Origin: Nymphalis io
Lineage: Eukaryota > Arthropoda > Insecta > Lepidoptera > Nymphalidae
DNA: 64,000 bases
Assembly (NCBI RefSeq): GCF_905147045.1
Contig: NC_065910.1
Coordinates: 1,736,001 to 1,800,000 of the forward strand
Direction: 5' to 3'
Part shown: piece after piece, positions 37,101-50,463 of the stretch
Layout of the letters: every line of letters starts with the position of its first letter
Numbering within the stretch: position 1 is the stretch's first letter
Made by a program: the position numbers and the translations under genes
Notes under the pieces: model-generated
The model's input: the letters and a program-made list of their open reading frames with translations, nothing else
What the model was told of the DNA's origin: nothing
Databases searched by the model: none

Positions 37101-40100
37101 GAACTTTTTTTTTTTTGTAAACTCATAATATTGTTTAAAAGTAATGTTTCTATGAACAATATTCCACATTTTGGTTAAATTAATTATAATCCATATTCGA
37201 TTGTTTAAATAAACGTGGATTTGATATTATCCTGGTACACCTCGTGGGAATAAAATTCGAATTGGATTCTTAAGAAACCTACCCTTGGAAGATTTATTTC
37301 AAGATGTCTTCATGATATTCTTTGAAAAGACTTTAAGGAGGTTTAAACTTTAATTAAGTAAATTAAAGAACTGGACTATGGTATGTAATTTCTACATATT
37401 ATTTTCGCCGCTGTAGTGGAACCGCGTGTGATTTATATATACTTGATATTTTATTCGAAAAAGTTGGCATTCAAAGGATTCAAAAAATATTTACTTTGTA
37501 TTTAGATTAGTTAATTAAACTTTAGTAATATTTATATAATATACCATTAATTTATATCCATTTTTTTATTATTGTTGTGTTCCGGTTTGAAGGGTGAGTG
37601 AGCCAGTGTAATTACAGGCACAAGGGACATAAAATCTTAGTTCCCAAGGTTGGTGGCGCATTGGATATGTAAGCGATGGTTGACATTTCTTACAATGCCA
37701 ATGTCTAAGAGCGTTGGTGACCACTTACCATCAGGTGGCCCATATGCTCGTCCGCCTTCCTTTTCTATAAAAAAAAAAAATCACTCGATATACGGAAAGC
37801 TAGCAGTCCCGATGGAATACCAGCCATTGTGCTGAAGAAGTGCGCGGCGGAGCTGTCTCCTGTGTTAACGCGCCTGTTCCAACTTTCTCTCTCTTCGGGA
37901 TGTGTGCCGGAGGCTTGGAGAAGAGCTAATGTGCAAGCGGTTCCCAAAAAAGGGGATCGGTCTGACCCGGCAAATTATCGGCCAATAGCTATCACCTCAG
38001 TACTTTGTAAGGTGATGGAACGGATTTTAAACAACCAACTGATCCATTACCTAGAAGATCACTGTCTAATTAATGATCGTCAGTACGGGTTTCGACCAAA
38101 ACGGTCCACAGGTGATCTTCTAGCGTACGTAACGCACCTCTGGGGTGAAGCTATCGACAAGCATGGAGAATCGTTGGCTGTCAGCCTCGATATCTCCAAG
38201 GCTTTCGACAGGGTCTGGCACAGAAGTCTTCTCTCCAAGCTACAGGCATATGGTCTGCCTGCTCAGCTATGCACCTGGATTGCCAGCTTCCTACACAAGC
38301 GTAGCCTTCGTGTTTTAGTAGATGGTTGCGCTTCACAATTCTATGTAGTGAATGCTGGGGTCCCCCAGGGATCTGTGCTATCTCCCACACTCTTTCTTTT
38401 GCATATCAATGATATGCTCTCCCTTGGGAACATACATTGCTATGCAGATGATAGTACAGTGCATGGTGGATACCACGGACGCGCCGTGGCTGGGCGGGCG
38501 GAAACTGAGGAGAGGCGGGAGAATCTTGTCATTGAACTCGATAGGACGTTAGAGCTCATTGCCAAATGGGGTTCTGATAATCTTGTTGAGTTTAATGCCA
38601 AGAAAACACAGGTATGCGCTCTCACAGCGAAAAAGTCACCATTTTACCCTCATCCCTCCCTCTGTGGCATACCGCTGATGATACAAAGCAAAATCGCCAT
38701 GCTGGGGATGGACGTTCGCTGCGACCTTAGTCCAAGGGATTACATCGAGGCTATTATAAAAACAGCTTCACGAAAACTCGGAGTTCTGAACAAGGTGCGG
38801 CGTTTTTTCACGCCACAACAACTGTGCCTGTTATACAAAACACAGGTACCGTCTTGCGTTGAATATTGCTCGCACCTTTGGGATGGCTCCGCTAAGTACC
38901 TACTGGAGGCCTTGGACCGGTTGCAGCGACGTGCAGTACGCATTATTGGCGACGTAAAGGTCACAAACACCCTTGAACCTTTACAATTGCGTCGCGAGAT
39001 AGCAGCACTGAGCGCTTTCTATCGACTGTATCACGGCGAGTGCTCTGAGGAATTATTCTCTCTAATTCCTGCTTCCCCCTTCCTTCTTAAGTCCACGCGA
39101 GCTGGTTCTCGATGTCACCGCCTAACTGTGACATCAATTCCATCGCGCACAAAGAAATTTGGCAACTCCTTTCTTTGTCGCACTACCAAAAAATGGAATT
39201 CCTTACCAGCTCACGTGTTCCCCTCCTCTTACAACCCGGGTTCCTTCAAACGAGGCGTGAAGAGGCATCTTGCGGGCCGGCAAGGCGGTGACGGCTAGTA
39301 CAGAACATTCTTCCCGACTGTACTGGCCGTCGTCGCGTTTGGACTCTACTACCACTTACCATCAGGTGGAGTAGAGTCATTTGCCATCCCGGACATATAA
39401 AAAAAAAATGGCTCACTCACCCTTCAAACCGGAACATAACAATATCAAGTATTGCTGTTTTGCGGTAGAATATCTGATGAGTGGGTGGTACCTACCCAGA
39501 CGAGCTTGCACAAAGCCCTACCACTAAGTATAATATATTTAGATAACTTATGGTTTTGTTAAACTTATTTTGTAAAATTTTACTTTAACACTTGTTAAGA
39601 ATTAAAAAAAAGAAGAAGAAAGATTTAGATGTAAGCATTATATTAACTTCAAACGGATATAATCATCCTGGCGCCCGAGCATCTTGAATTTTGGAATTAA
39701 TAATTTACAAAATAGATTTACTATCTATTTGGTAAATGTGTATTGTAATGATATGGGTACTTTTTCTGACTTCCGGAGCATTGTTCCTTAGAGGTTTGCT
39801 TAATTTCAATTTTTCCATCTCTACCGATTTTTATTTTTATTTGCCTCTTTAGAATTTTAAATTTATCTTAACAATTTTATAATTCTACACCCATATAAAA
39901 CATTTTATATTACAACCTACTCGAAATAAACGATATAAGATACCACTACTTATGTTACATAAGATTTATCTCTATTCCATAGTTCATTGAGAAATTTCAA
40001 GAGGTGAAGGAGGCGATACAAGCACAGCAATGTGGAGCAACAGCGAAAGCCACAAACGGTTCTGGAGCCGCGACGCCGGTAGCTTCGGCCACCGCCAGCC

Positions 40101-40227
40101 CGCTGCTGGCGGCTCGAGCCACTACCGGGGAGGAACCTCCGGCACTATCGCCGGCACAGGTTTGTAAACAACCCTTCGCTTAGATCCTGCTTAGACATAC
40201 TTTTTTAACTTTATATAGGCTTTTAAA

Positions 40228-40276
<49 letters not shown>

Positions 40277-43200
40277 GAGCGCGCTATATAAATATGATAT
40301 GTAGTAATACAATATTTTCTAATTAATTCAATATGATGAAAAGTTGGGAAAAGTTTTTGATATTCAAAAACAATTTTTAACTAAAAAAAGGACAAATTAT
40401 TATGGCGTGTTTCTTCCTCGTGCTCTTATTACAGTTCCCAGTCCCAGTTATGGCGGAGCAACCTGGCCGCGATAGCCGAAGGGTAGGTTCAAATTCTGTA
40501 GTGTCTCAGTTTTTATTTTGATTGGCCTAATGTCGGTTATCATAACTTATAAATAAAAATTACTTACTTTATAACGGTCATTTTTTGGATTTCATGGCAT
40601 TGAAAAAAAACGCTGTACTTTGTATTGTAATACAGAGTAATATAATAAAATTACTATATTAAAGTAAACACTAAATAGGATTAACAAGAATTAACAATAA
40701 TATATGATATTATATATGAATAATAAAACAAGACCCTAGACAGAACCTTGTGGGACACCCAATTAAAATTTAATAAATAAAAAATCACTTCACACAAAAA
40801 GTTTTGTCCTTATTGTTTTAGATATTTAATTTTTCAGTATCGTTGATAATAAATTAAATAATAAATACGTTAAAGATTAATAAACATCCATTTTAATTTT
40901 AGTCATATTCCACCATTCCACGTTTATTATATAAAATATACGATAATTTAAACAAAGTAACCTTTCGTCTATAAATAAAAAATTAAAGTCATAGTTTTTA
41001 AGTGAAAAGTTGATATTTTATATACTAATGACAAAACAAAGTCCAACATAGAACAGCGGTGTGTGTGCGGGACACTATCAAGTAAAAAAAATTAAAGATA
41101 ATTAATTACAGCGGTAGTAGTTTGCGATTTAGCGAATTTTCAATAGTAATATTTTCTTTTTGTTCCAGCCAAAAGTAGAAAATGACGAAATGATGGTACA
41201 CCAGCGTGCCCATTCCGTTTCATCTACGCTGCAGGTAAGATCTCATCGATATACATAGAATTATTACAATATTACACTATATACAACGTTATTAATTTTA
41301 TTTATTTAATTTATTTCGGTCGCTAGCGATTTTTACATAAGTAAATACTAAAAGATCATTTAATATAAGATTAAAATTTGCACAGAGTAATGCAAAATCA
41401 TTTAAAAGCAAACACCGGGTACTCACTGGTGGTAGGATTTTGTGCAAGCTCGTCTGGATAGGTACCACCCACTCATCAGATATTCCACCGCAAAACAGCA
41501 GTACCTGGTACTGTCGTGTTCCGGTTTGAAGGGTGAGTGAGGCAGCGTAATTAAAGGCACGAGGGACATAACATCTTAGTTCCCAAGGTTGGGTTAGATT
41601 AGGCGCATTGGCAGTAAGCGATGGGTAACATTTCTTACAATGCCAACGTCCACGGGCATCGGTGACCACTTACCATCAGGTGGCTCGTCCAGCTATACTA
41701 TATGAAAAAACAACTTGCTAGAAATAAATAAAACAAAGCAGCCGGTAACATCCGTACAAACGAAACAATAAAAGTGGAGCTGCGTGTGTTGTGTCGGTCG
41801 CACTAACGCGCGCGGTGGCAGGCGGCGGGCGGCGGGTACGCGACGGTGGGCCGCGCGCCGCGCGCCGCGCCCGCGCCCGCGCCCGCGCCCGACGGCGCCG
41901 ACAGCGCCGAGCAGCTGCTGCGCTACGAGAACGACCGCCTCAAGCTGGCGCTCGCGCAGAGGTCGGTACCGCCCCGTTGAACCCTTTTTTTTAACGCTGG
42001 AAAAACGCCTTACGCGTTTCCCCCACGGGAACAGTGGGGGGTATGTGGGGCTCGCCGGTGTCCGAGGCGCCGAGTGCGCCCCGAACGTCGGAATACCCCC
42101 TAAAAAACCAGCGGTACCCTTTCCGTCTTAACGAGGAGCGCCACGAGATCGCTTCCGCGTGCTCCCGCGGCGCCCCTGTTGAACCCTCAGCTGACGACGC
42201 ATCTGCAGTAATACATCTCGACGAGTGCCGTAGTGTTTAGCTTGAGAGTTTATTAGTCGATGTACATAGTTTTGCCTGTGGCGATATTCGCTCAGGCGAT
42301 AGTATTCGAAATTTGTTGCCATTAAAACCAATAACTTTATGATGATCTATAAAAGCAGTTTAATCAATTTTAAGCGAGTAGTTCGTTTTAAGAAACTTAC
42401 TTTTTTTTGTTTTAAATATTTTTTGTTTTTTTTTTTACTAGATATTTTGATGATTCTTTATGAGTAAATTATGGTTAGCTGTAGCTTACAAACTGAAGTT
42501 AATTTAAGTAGTAAATAAATAAGAACTGAAAACTACGATAAGAAAACTGCCCAACAATCAACAAATATATTAAATTACCTATTTTTCAAATCATTTTATT
42601 TATAAAAAAGGTATAGTAAGGTGGATTGTATGTAATAGCAGTTTTTAAATCATTGTTTTATAATCATATAAACTGAAATTGAAGCTGCCAGTAATACGAA
42701 ATGTGAGTCATATTGAGAAAAAAGTAATATTCATATTTATTAATTGCGGCTGATATCGTGCTATTTCGCTCGCACCTTATTTACATGTAGTTACCGATTA
42801 GCTTCTACGATAAAAAACTGGTAATTTTTTTTTTGTTATATTTTTTAATGGCAGAGTTAAAAATAAATGGGTCTTCTTTTTATAGAAAAGAATATCATGC
42901 CCCAACTTGTAGTTATACGTAATTTTTATATAATAGAATGATTGTCGCCGATTCAATTAATAACATATATATTATTAAAATACATAATATATTATATTAA
43001 TAATATTATATATTAATTAAGTTAAATTAAGAAGGAAGTATTGAGTAGCAAGATCATAAATAAAACTTCAACTCGAATTAGCTTTTTTTTTTTAAATAAA
43101 AAGAGTTTCAATATCTTTTGCGCTAACTTCTCATGATTAAAATTAGTTTTAAATACAAATGCATAATAAAGTTGCATTTTGTGCGTCCTCGCAATTAGCT

Positions 43201-46200
43201 TATTTTCTATCATCTTTAAAAAGTAAAACAAACATCACACTTTCAAGAATATCTTTAACATGGAAAGGAAGGTCATATACAAGTGTATATACCAAACATT
43301 AATAAAGACCCAAAATTGCTGCTTTTGGAACACACATTCTTAATAAAGATGCAGAAGACTTATACTCTGTGATAAGGCTTTGTGCATGCGCGTTTGGTTT
43401 GGTACCTTTCGCTCATCACAAATTCTGAAAGCCAGATAGTAATAGAATAGTGAATCGGTTGAAAGGGTGAGTCAGCCAGTATTACAACAGGCAAAAGGGA
43501 CATCTTAGTTCCCAAGGTTGTTGGTGCTTTTAATATTTCTTACGGTGCAATTTTTTACTGAGTTTGAGTGATGGTAACCAATTACCACCAGGTGGCCTAT
43601 CTGCGTACTAATAATATTTAAAAAAAATAGAGATTTTTTTGAACTCCCTGACCAAAGTATTATTAGTTATTTGTAAAATATAAATAATAAACTCATGTTA
43701 AAACGATAAAAAAGATTTATTCAATCGCAAGATTTTGTACATTCTTATTACTAAAAATTTTAACACGATACAGTCTCATAAAATCAAAGAAAAACAATAA
43801 CAGATTTCTTAAAAGTTTAAAGCGTCTAATAAATAGCACTTGAGAAGCATTACTCAAATCCATGCACACAATTGAGTCTACTTACAAAGTACACTGTCCA
43901 AGAATAATATTAGCTTTTTTCGGAATGGTAACAAAATATAATGTTTTAATGACAATTGTAGCGCGAAAGCTAACGTGGAAACGCATTTCAAAATTTTGAT
44001 GGAGTAAGTATTTGAAGTAGTAATCAACGCCTGTACGCATAAGCATATGACATTATTATTCATTCAGTGAAGTACGCCTGTGAGAATCTTAATAGCAATC
44101 TAAAGTAAGCTTGATTCTATTCAGCCAACAATGTATAATGTTGGTAGTTTCTGGTAATTTCAAATAAGCCATCATACAGTCAAATTGTCTTAAAAACTAG
44201 TTAACAAATCGAATCGTAATACTGAATACAATTAATCTAAATTTTCTTAGGTGCATGTTGAATTATAATTATTGTTATTACATTTTTTATGTATAGTATA
44301 ATTCATTTTAGGTAAATTCGTATCGGTAAAACTTTGCAATGTATATAATTAATTTTACTTTTGTGATTACCTTTCAGTTGTTATATCTAGCACTTAAAAT
44401 TTATTGTAGGTACTTGATTATTGTTTTGAAAAGTGGAATTTAATTTGAGCAAATTGTAATATATATATATTGCAAAGTTAGTTTTACTAGTCAAAGGTAG
44501 GTTGTATTTTGTGCTTTTAGTGTTCATAATTACCAACAATTGGTACGAAACCACCATCTAATTGTTGGTAATCGTCATGAGAGTAACTCTCGTATACCGG
44601 TTTCTGTTTGTATTCCTCGTATTCCTGCTTGGCATTGTATTCTTCATAATTAGGCTTGGCAATGTATTCCTCGCTCTCTTTGTGTGGAGTGCCAATTTTG
44701 TGGACGATAGCATTAAAACCGTTTTTATCGTCTGCCTCGTATTCCACTATGCGTTTTGTTCCATCAGTTTCGACGACCGTGTATGAGCCTGGATAAAATC
44801 AAAATTATCTTTATTCAAGTAACCATAAACGTCTTGTTACAAGATCAGAATGATATTAAAGCCAGCACTGGTTCTGAATGAATGAATGAAATTGGAATGG
44901 AAATTTGGTAGAGCAAATTTATAACCAAATAAAAAATATTAAAAAAGTGTACGTGTGACGTATACCAAGTGTCAATGCTGAACGTGATTTGGAGGTCGCA
45001 TATTCGCTCCTGATCACTTGGGCTTATATCGTCCATAAGACAAGACAAACTAAACCTTTAATTAAAAAGGAATATAAGTAATCTTATGAAATGTATATAA
45101 TAATAATTAAGGCAATGCTAATAGTATGTATGTAAATGGCAAGTTTGTTTGGGATTCCATGTGAAGATAATATAATCTTCTTTGTATTGTCAAATTCCTT
45201 TAATAGTCAATTTTTATAAGTATATTTGTTGTTCAATCTGGATTGAAATATTCTTAGAATTTCTATGAAAGTACTAAATAATAAAGCCGTCTTCTTACCT
45301 TTAACTTTGTCACCATCTCTGGTCTCCCAGTGTTCCTTATCGTCACCGGTGTGCGGGTCTTTGACGGAGTAATCGAAAGAGTATTTAGGATGCGCCTATA
45401 ATTTACGAATAGGCAATTTTAATACGTAAACAATTTATTTTTGAAACAGAGCGAGCGTTAAACGTAGACGGTAATTGGAATTTCACAACTAAACTGACTT
45501 ACATGATAATCCACGTCATATTCTTCGCCGTGATGATCGTCCAAGTGTTCATGGTGAACTAATGGCTTGTGGTGGTAATCTTCGTATCTCTCGTAGCTGT
45601 CATATTGGGCTAGAGACGATACGATAAGCAGAAATATGGGCGCGAATTTCTAGAACAGAAAGAATATGATTAGTTATAAAGAGAAATGGATGGTGATGAT
45701 GACGTCACGATGATGTTCGACTACAGCGGCCATTCTCAAGGGAATATAGACATCTCGGCAGGACTATTATAGTGCATAAGTGTGTGCGCTAACATAAGTG
45801 CACTCTCTATTCCCTGAATCTGATGGGACGGATCATCCGATACAATTACTCGGTGGTAGGACTTTGAGTAAGCCCGTCTGTGCAAGTACCGCCCATTCAT
45901 CGCATATACTTTCGCTAACAGCAAAACTTAGTATTGTTATGTTCCGGTTTAAAAGGTGAGTGATCTAGTTTAGTAATAAGACGTAACACCTTAATTCCCA
46001 AGGTTGATTGGTCATGTAAAGGAAATTAATTTCGGTTCCAAAGTCTATGGGCGACGGTGATCGCTTACCATGAATTAAAAAAAAAACGTCTGAAATGTGT
46101 TTATGAAATATATAATTAAGCAATTAAAAATGCGCGCTTTTCGATTAAGGTACACGTTCTATTCATATTGTTATAACAGCCTGTAAATGTCCCACTGCTG

Positions 46201-49200
46201 GGCTAAGGCCTGCTCTCCCTTTTTGAGGAGAAGGTTTGGAGCTTATTCCACCACGCTGCTCCAATGTGGGTTGGTGGAATACACACGTGGCAGAATTACA
46301 ATGAATTAGACACATGCAGGTTTCCTCACGATGTTTTCCTTCATCGTCAAGCACGAGATGAATTATAACCACAAATTAAGAACATGAAAATTCAGTGGTG
46401 TTTGCCCGGGTTGTACCCACGATCATCGGTTAAGATTCACGCGTTCTTACCACTGGGCCATCTCGGCTTTATATATATACAATTCATTACTGAGGTAATA
46501 CCTAGCTTAAGTATATGCTCCAAGCGTATTCCTCTTTACTTATACCACGGCCTTGCCTAAAAACATCGCCCTTATTTACATTCCGAGCGTGTAAACATAT
46601 TCGTCGCAATGTTTTCTTTTAAAACACAAGGTAATTTTTGTACTAAACAAAAAATGGTTGTTAACAAAGAACCGCTCGCTACAATTTAGATACGTAAATT
46701 AAAAACAAAATATTTTATTCATTCTGTTTTGTTGTTGTTGAATTATTTAGATTAGATGAGAAAAATATATTGGTGAGGTGTTTAATTAAACTTTCTTATG
46801 AGATAAGTTTTATAATCAAGTCTTGATTTTGTCCTTTGATGCTAACGTTCTTAGTGAGATGTAAAAGTAAAGGTGTTGCGAGCAAAATTAGGTTTTTTTT
46901 TGTAGGAATTTATTTAGGAATTTATTGCATTGCTATTTTTTTAAAAAAATTTTTTTTTTAAAACTTGAGTATGATTTTGTGAAATCTTGAAACTAAATGT
47001 ATTATCAAATATTCATTTTGTGTTTTAGTACTGGTGGCAACTTTACGTAGTATATATATATGGTACAAATTTTTAATAATCTTTCAAATAATAGCTTATC
47101 TATAAAATGTTTTTTTATTTTTTATTTAATTAATTTAAAATATATATTTAACAATATCACGAGCCTCCTTTCATTATATAATAATTTTACAATCTGATAA
47201 AAAATATAATTTCAGACTTGAGTATGATAAATAAAATTTATTTGCAGCGCCGCTTTTATAAGCGTGTCTATATTAAAGAGCCGTAATAACGCTTAGTATA
47301 ATATGTAGTATTTGTATTTATTTTCTTCGTAAGGTAATTTCGATTCGAAATATTATTACAAAATTATTTTCTTTTAACAAATTACTCTCAATTAAAATTG
47401 AAAACTGACTTGAGTTTATAATAAGCAATGATTCGGTATCAGGTACCCTTTTCTGTACCTCTAACAACGTGAATTTGGTTGAGTGGTTAGGCGTGAAAGC
47501 TTAACAAACAACACATTTATAATATTAGGTAAGATGTGACGAAATGTGTTTGAAATTTTGCTCATTTATAATTTTCTCGGATGTCATGTCGTCGATATTA
47601 TAATATGTTACACCCGGAAGCATCAGCCGAGTCACGTATGAGCATGTACGATGTGTTATTTACTAACTGGGGCGCTTCGAGCAAACATATGTATGTAATA
47701 CCTTTGTGCAAACAAGAAACGTAAGCAAATCCAATCGAATTATTACTTATTCCAATAGGCTGTACTATCTTTGTATACCACTTTTGTAATGCTACCATTG
47801 GCAACGTTCTAGCTGCTCCGCGCGGTTTCGCCTGCGTCTAGGCTTACTGCAGTTGCAGTCGTAGAATGGTGGTATCTAATTGTAGATGCAATGAAACAAT
47901 CTATCAAAGATATCGATAAGAACAGGAATGAAAGTAACGGCCAGTAAATATTTCACAGCTTGGCTAAGCTGTTCTCTTTTACCCGATTGAACAGGGTGAG
48001 CAAGTCTTTTATGGGACAATGTATACGCTTTTATAACAGGATCCCAGAAAACGTTCAAAAAGATTCAATTGTAAAATTTAAAATAATTGTTAAGGAACGC
48101 TTGTGTGTTAAAGGATATTACAAAACCATAATAATAAACTTTTTGGATGATTGCTTGGAGAAAAAATATCGGGACCTATTTTTTTTTTTTTGTTTTTTCA
48201 TCATATTAATTCAATGCCCGTTTTTAAGGAATTACTTATATTCCTCTATTAACTCCTACAATAAAACTTGTGTTAGGAGTGGGACGATAATAGCCCAACT
48301 ATCAAGATCAAACCTGCGACTTTCACATCGCTACGCATCCCATAAACCATTGCGATATTGACGTTTATTATAGTTTTATAACGTGAGAACTGCAGCGCGA
48401 TTCTGTATGAACTCACTTCACTATATAAGTATGTATTTACAAAAGAAAAGTAGTATATGTAGTATATCAGTTGTCTGGTTTCCATAGCACAAGCTCTGCT
48501 TAGTTTGGGATCAGATGGCCGCGTGTGAAAAATGTTCCAGGATATTATTATTATTATTCATTACTCACTGATGAAATGTTTACAACTTCAGCGGTTATAT
48601 TTGATAATAATATATATAAATGTCATAATAATATATTATGTTATAATAATTACGGTCAATGTCGCATATCACTGAGACATTTCACGACGGGTTGCTGCGG
48701 TGAGTTTTGAGTTTGGTCCCATAGAATAGATATAGTCTGAAGTTAGGTAAGGTCGTTTATATGATTACGATAATTATATAATGCCTTATGTATATGATTA
48801 TAATTATATAATTTATATTAAACAAAGCTAGTCAACCATAACGAAACAGCATACGATCCAATACTTGATTCGACGATTAGTTCAGTTACGCTTTCATCGT
48901 AATCTCGCCTGTATATTATATAAAATGACTGTTTGTTGCAATCGTATACAGTAATAGCCTGTTAATGTCCCACTGTTGGGCTAAGGCCTCCTCTCTCTTT
49001 TTGAGGAGAAGGTTTGGAGCTTATTCCACCACGCTGCTCCAATGCGGGTTGGTAGAATACACATGTGACATAATTTCAATGAAATTAGACACATGCAGGT
49101 TTCCTCACGATGTTTTCCTTCACCGTCAAGCACGAGATGAATTATAATCACGAATTAAGCACATGAAAGTTAAGTGGTGCTTGCCCGGGTTTGAATCCAC

Positions 49201-50413
49201 GATCATCGGTTAAAATTCACGCGTTCTAACCACTAGGCCACATCGGCTTTATACGCTGCGACCGTATGCCTATCGTATATTCATATATCTACTGAAACTC
49301 GAGTGAAGGTTTTCCATTAAGTATTAACGAAAAGGTGGCGCGTGAGCCCAATTGAATAACCGTTTATAAAACTATTTTAAGAAGCATTACAATGCATATC
49401 ATTAGCTAGTTTATTATAAAAAGATAACGTTATAGAAGGTATCTGAGAATCGAGTTTGAACAGTGAAGCTGCCTAATGGAGTAAAGTAATATATATATAC
49501 AAAATAATAATAAGTTCCTTCTGGGCAGGCGCGCCACATCCTAGACCGTCACTATGCTTAAGATCAGGCAAGTCAACGGTCAAGCGCTTGCCTTAATAAT
49601 TGTAAAAAAAGTAAGGGAGTTGCATCCATTGCAATAGGAGTGAAGATAAAATGACTTTGACCTCGAATTCCTCTCAATGTACAGTGTTTGTACTTATTAT
49701 TAACTAGTTAGTGTAATAGGGCGGGGGTGCAGGCGTTTGGTACATACTCGTTGTATGCAAAATTGATGATTTGCTTAGAATAATTAAGAATTTTTTTAGA
49801 AATTAAAATTGAAGTGAAGGATCAAAAACCAATAAATACATATATTATTTTAAAAATAAAAAAAGAAAGTGTATTTATGACAACTGCTTTGAGTAATTGA
49901 GATACGATTCTATACATTCTACGGAATTATAAGTAACGTGTGACATTCGACGTAATCGTAGTTGTTTAGTCGTAACGAACGTTAGTTACGTCTTTAATAA
50001 ATTTCGCGGTAACTTTCATTAGTGCGAACTATTTCTAACAGTCACTGCGTGTAATTATTGCACCGTCATACGAAACGCCTTAACTGATTTTGATAAATAC
50101 TTTATTACTTTCAAACTAAGCGTGCCCCGTGGTTTTACCCGCGTAACATTTTAATAATAATAATAATATCCTGGGACATGATTCACACGCGGCCATCTGA
50201 TCGCAAACTAAGCAGAGCTTGTGCTATGGAAACCAGACAACTGATATACTCATAACATAACTCGGCGAGACTTTTTAGGCAGATTTTGTGATTGTTGTCA
50301 ATTTTCAATATAATAAAGAAATAACCAATTGCTGGTTTCTTAATCTTAATAAACTTTTAGACACAACTTGTGTACCTTGAAGTACTCAATAGTGTACCTT
50401 GGAGTACTCAATA

Positions 50414-50463
<50 letters not shown>

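Larger units (their letters stand above)
37792..39407 (+). mobile_element. 5'-truncated LINE, copy 2
   Basis: Same element as 12324-13946, inverted relative to it and 24 kb away, inserted in Homer intron 3. It begins with acggaaagctagc, the same base as copy 1. It ends with the 3' UTR hairpin (39342-39378) and a short poly(A). No clear target-site duplication is seen. Confidence 0.9.
36253..39982 (+). other. Homer intron 3
   Basis: A 3.7-kb intron with a family C SINE (36451-36692), a family B 3' half (37570-37781), LINE copy 2 (37792-39407) and an inverted family B 5' half (39410-39525). The part from 36720 to 37560 is AT-rich with nothing recognisable. Confidence 0.75.

Noticed and set aside
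41784..42131. Arg-rich frames over Homer exon 7
   Set aside because: Out-of-frame readings of a GC-rich exon and the adjacent repeat.
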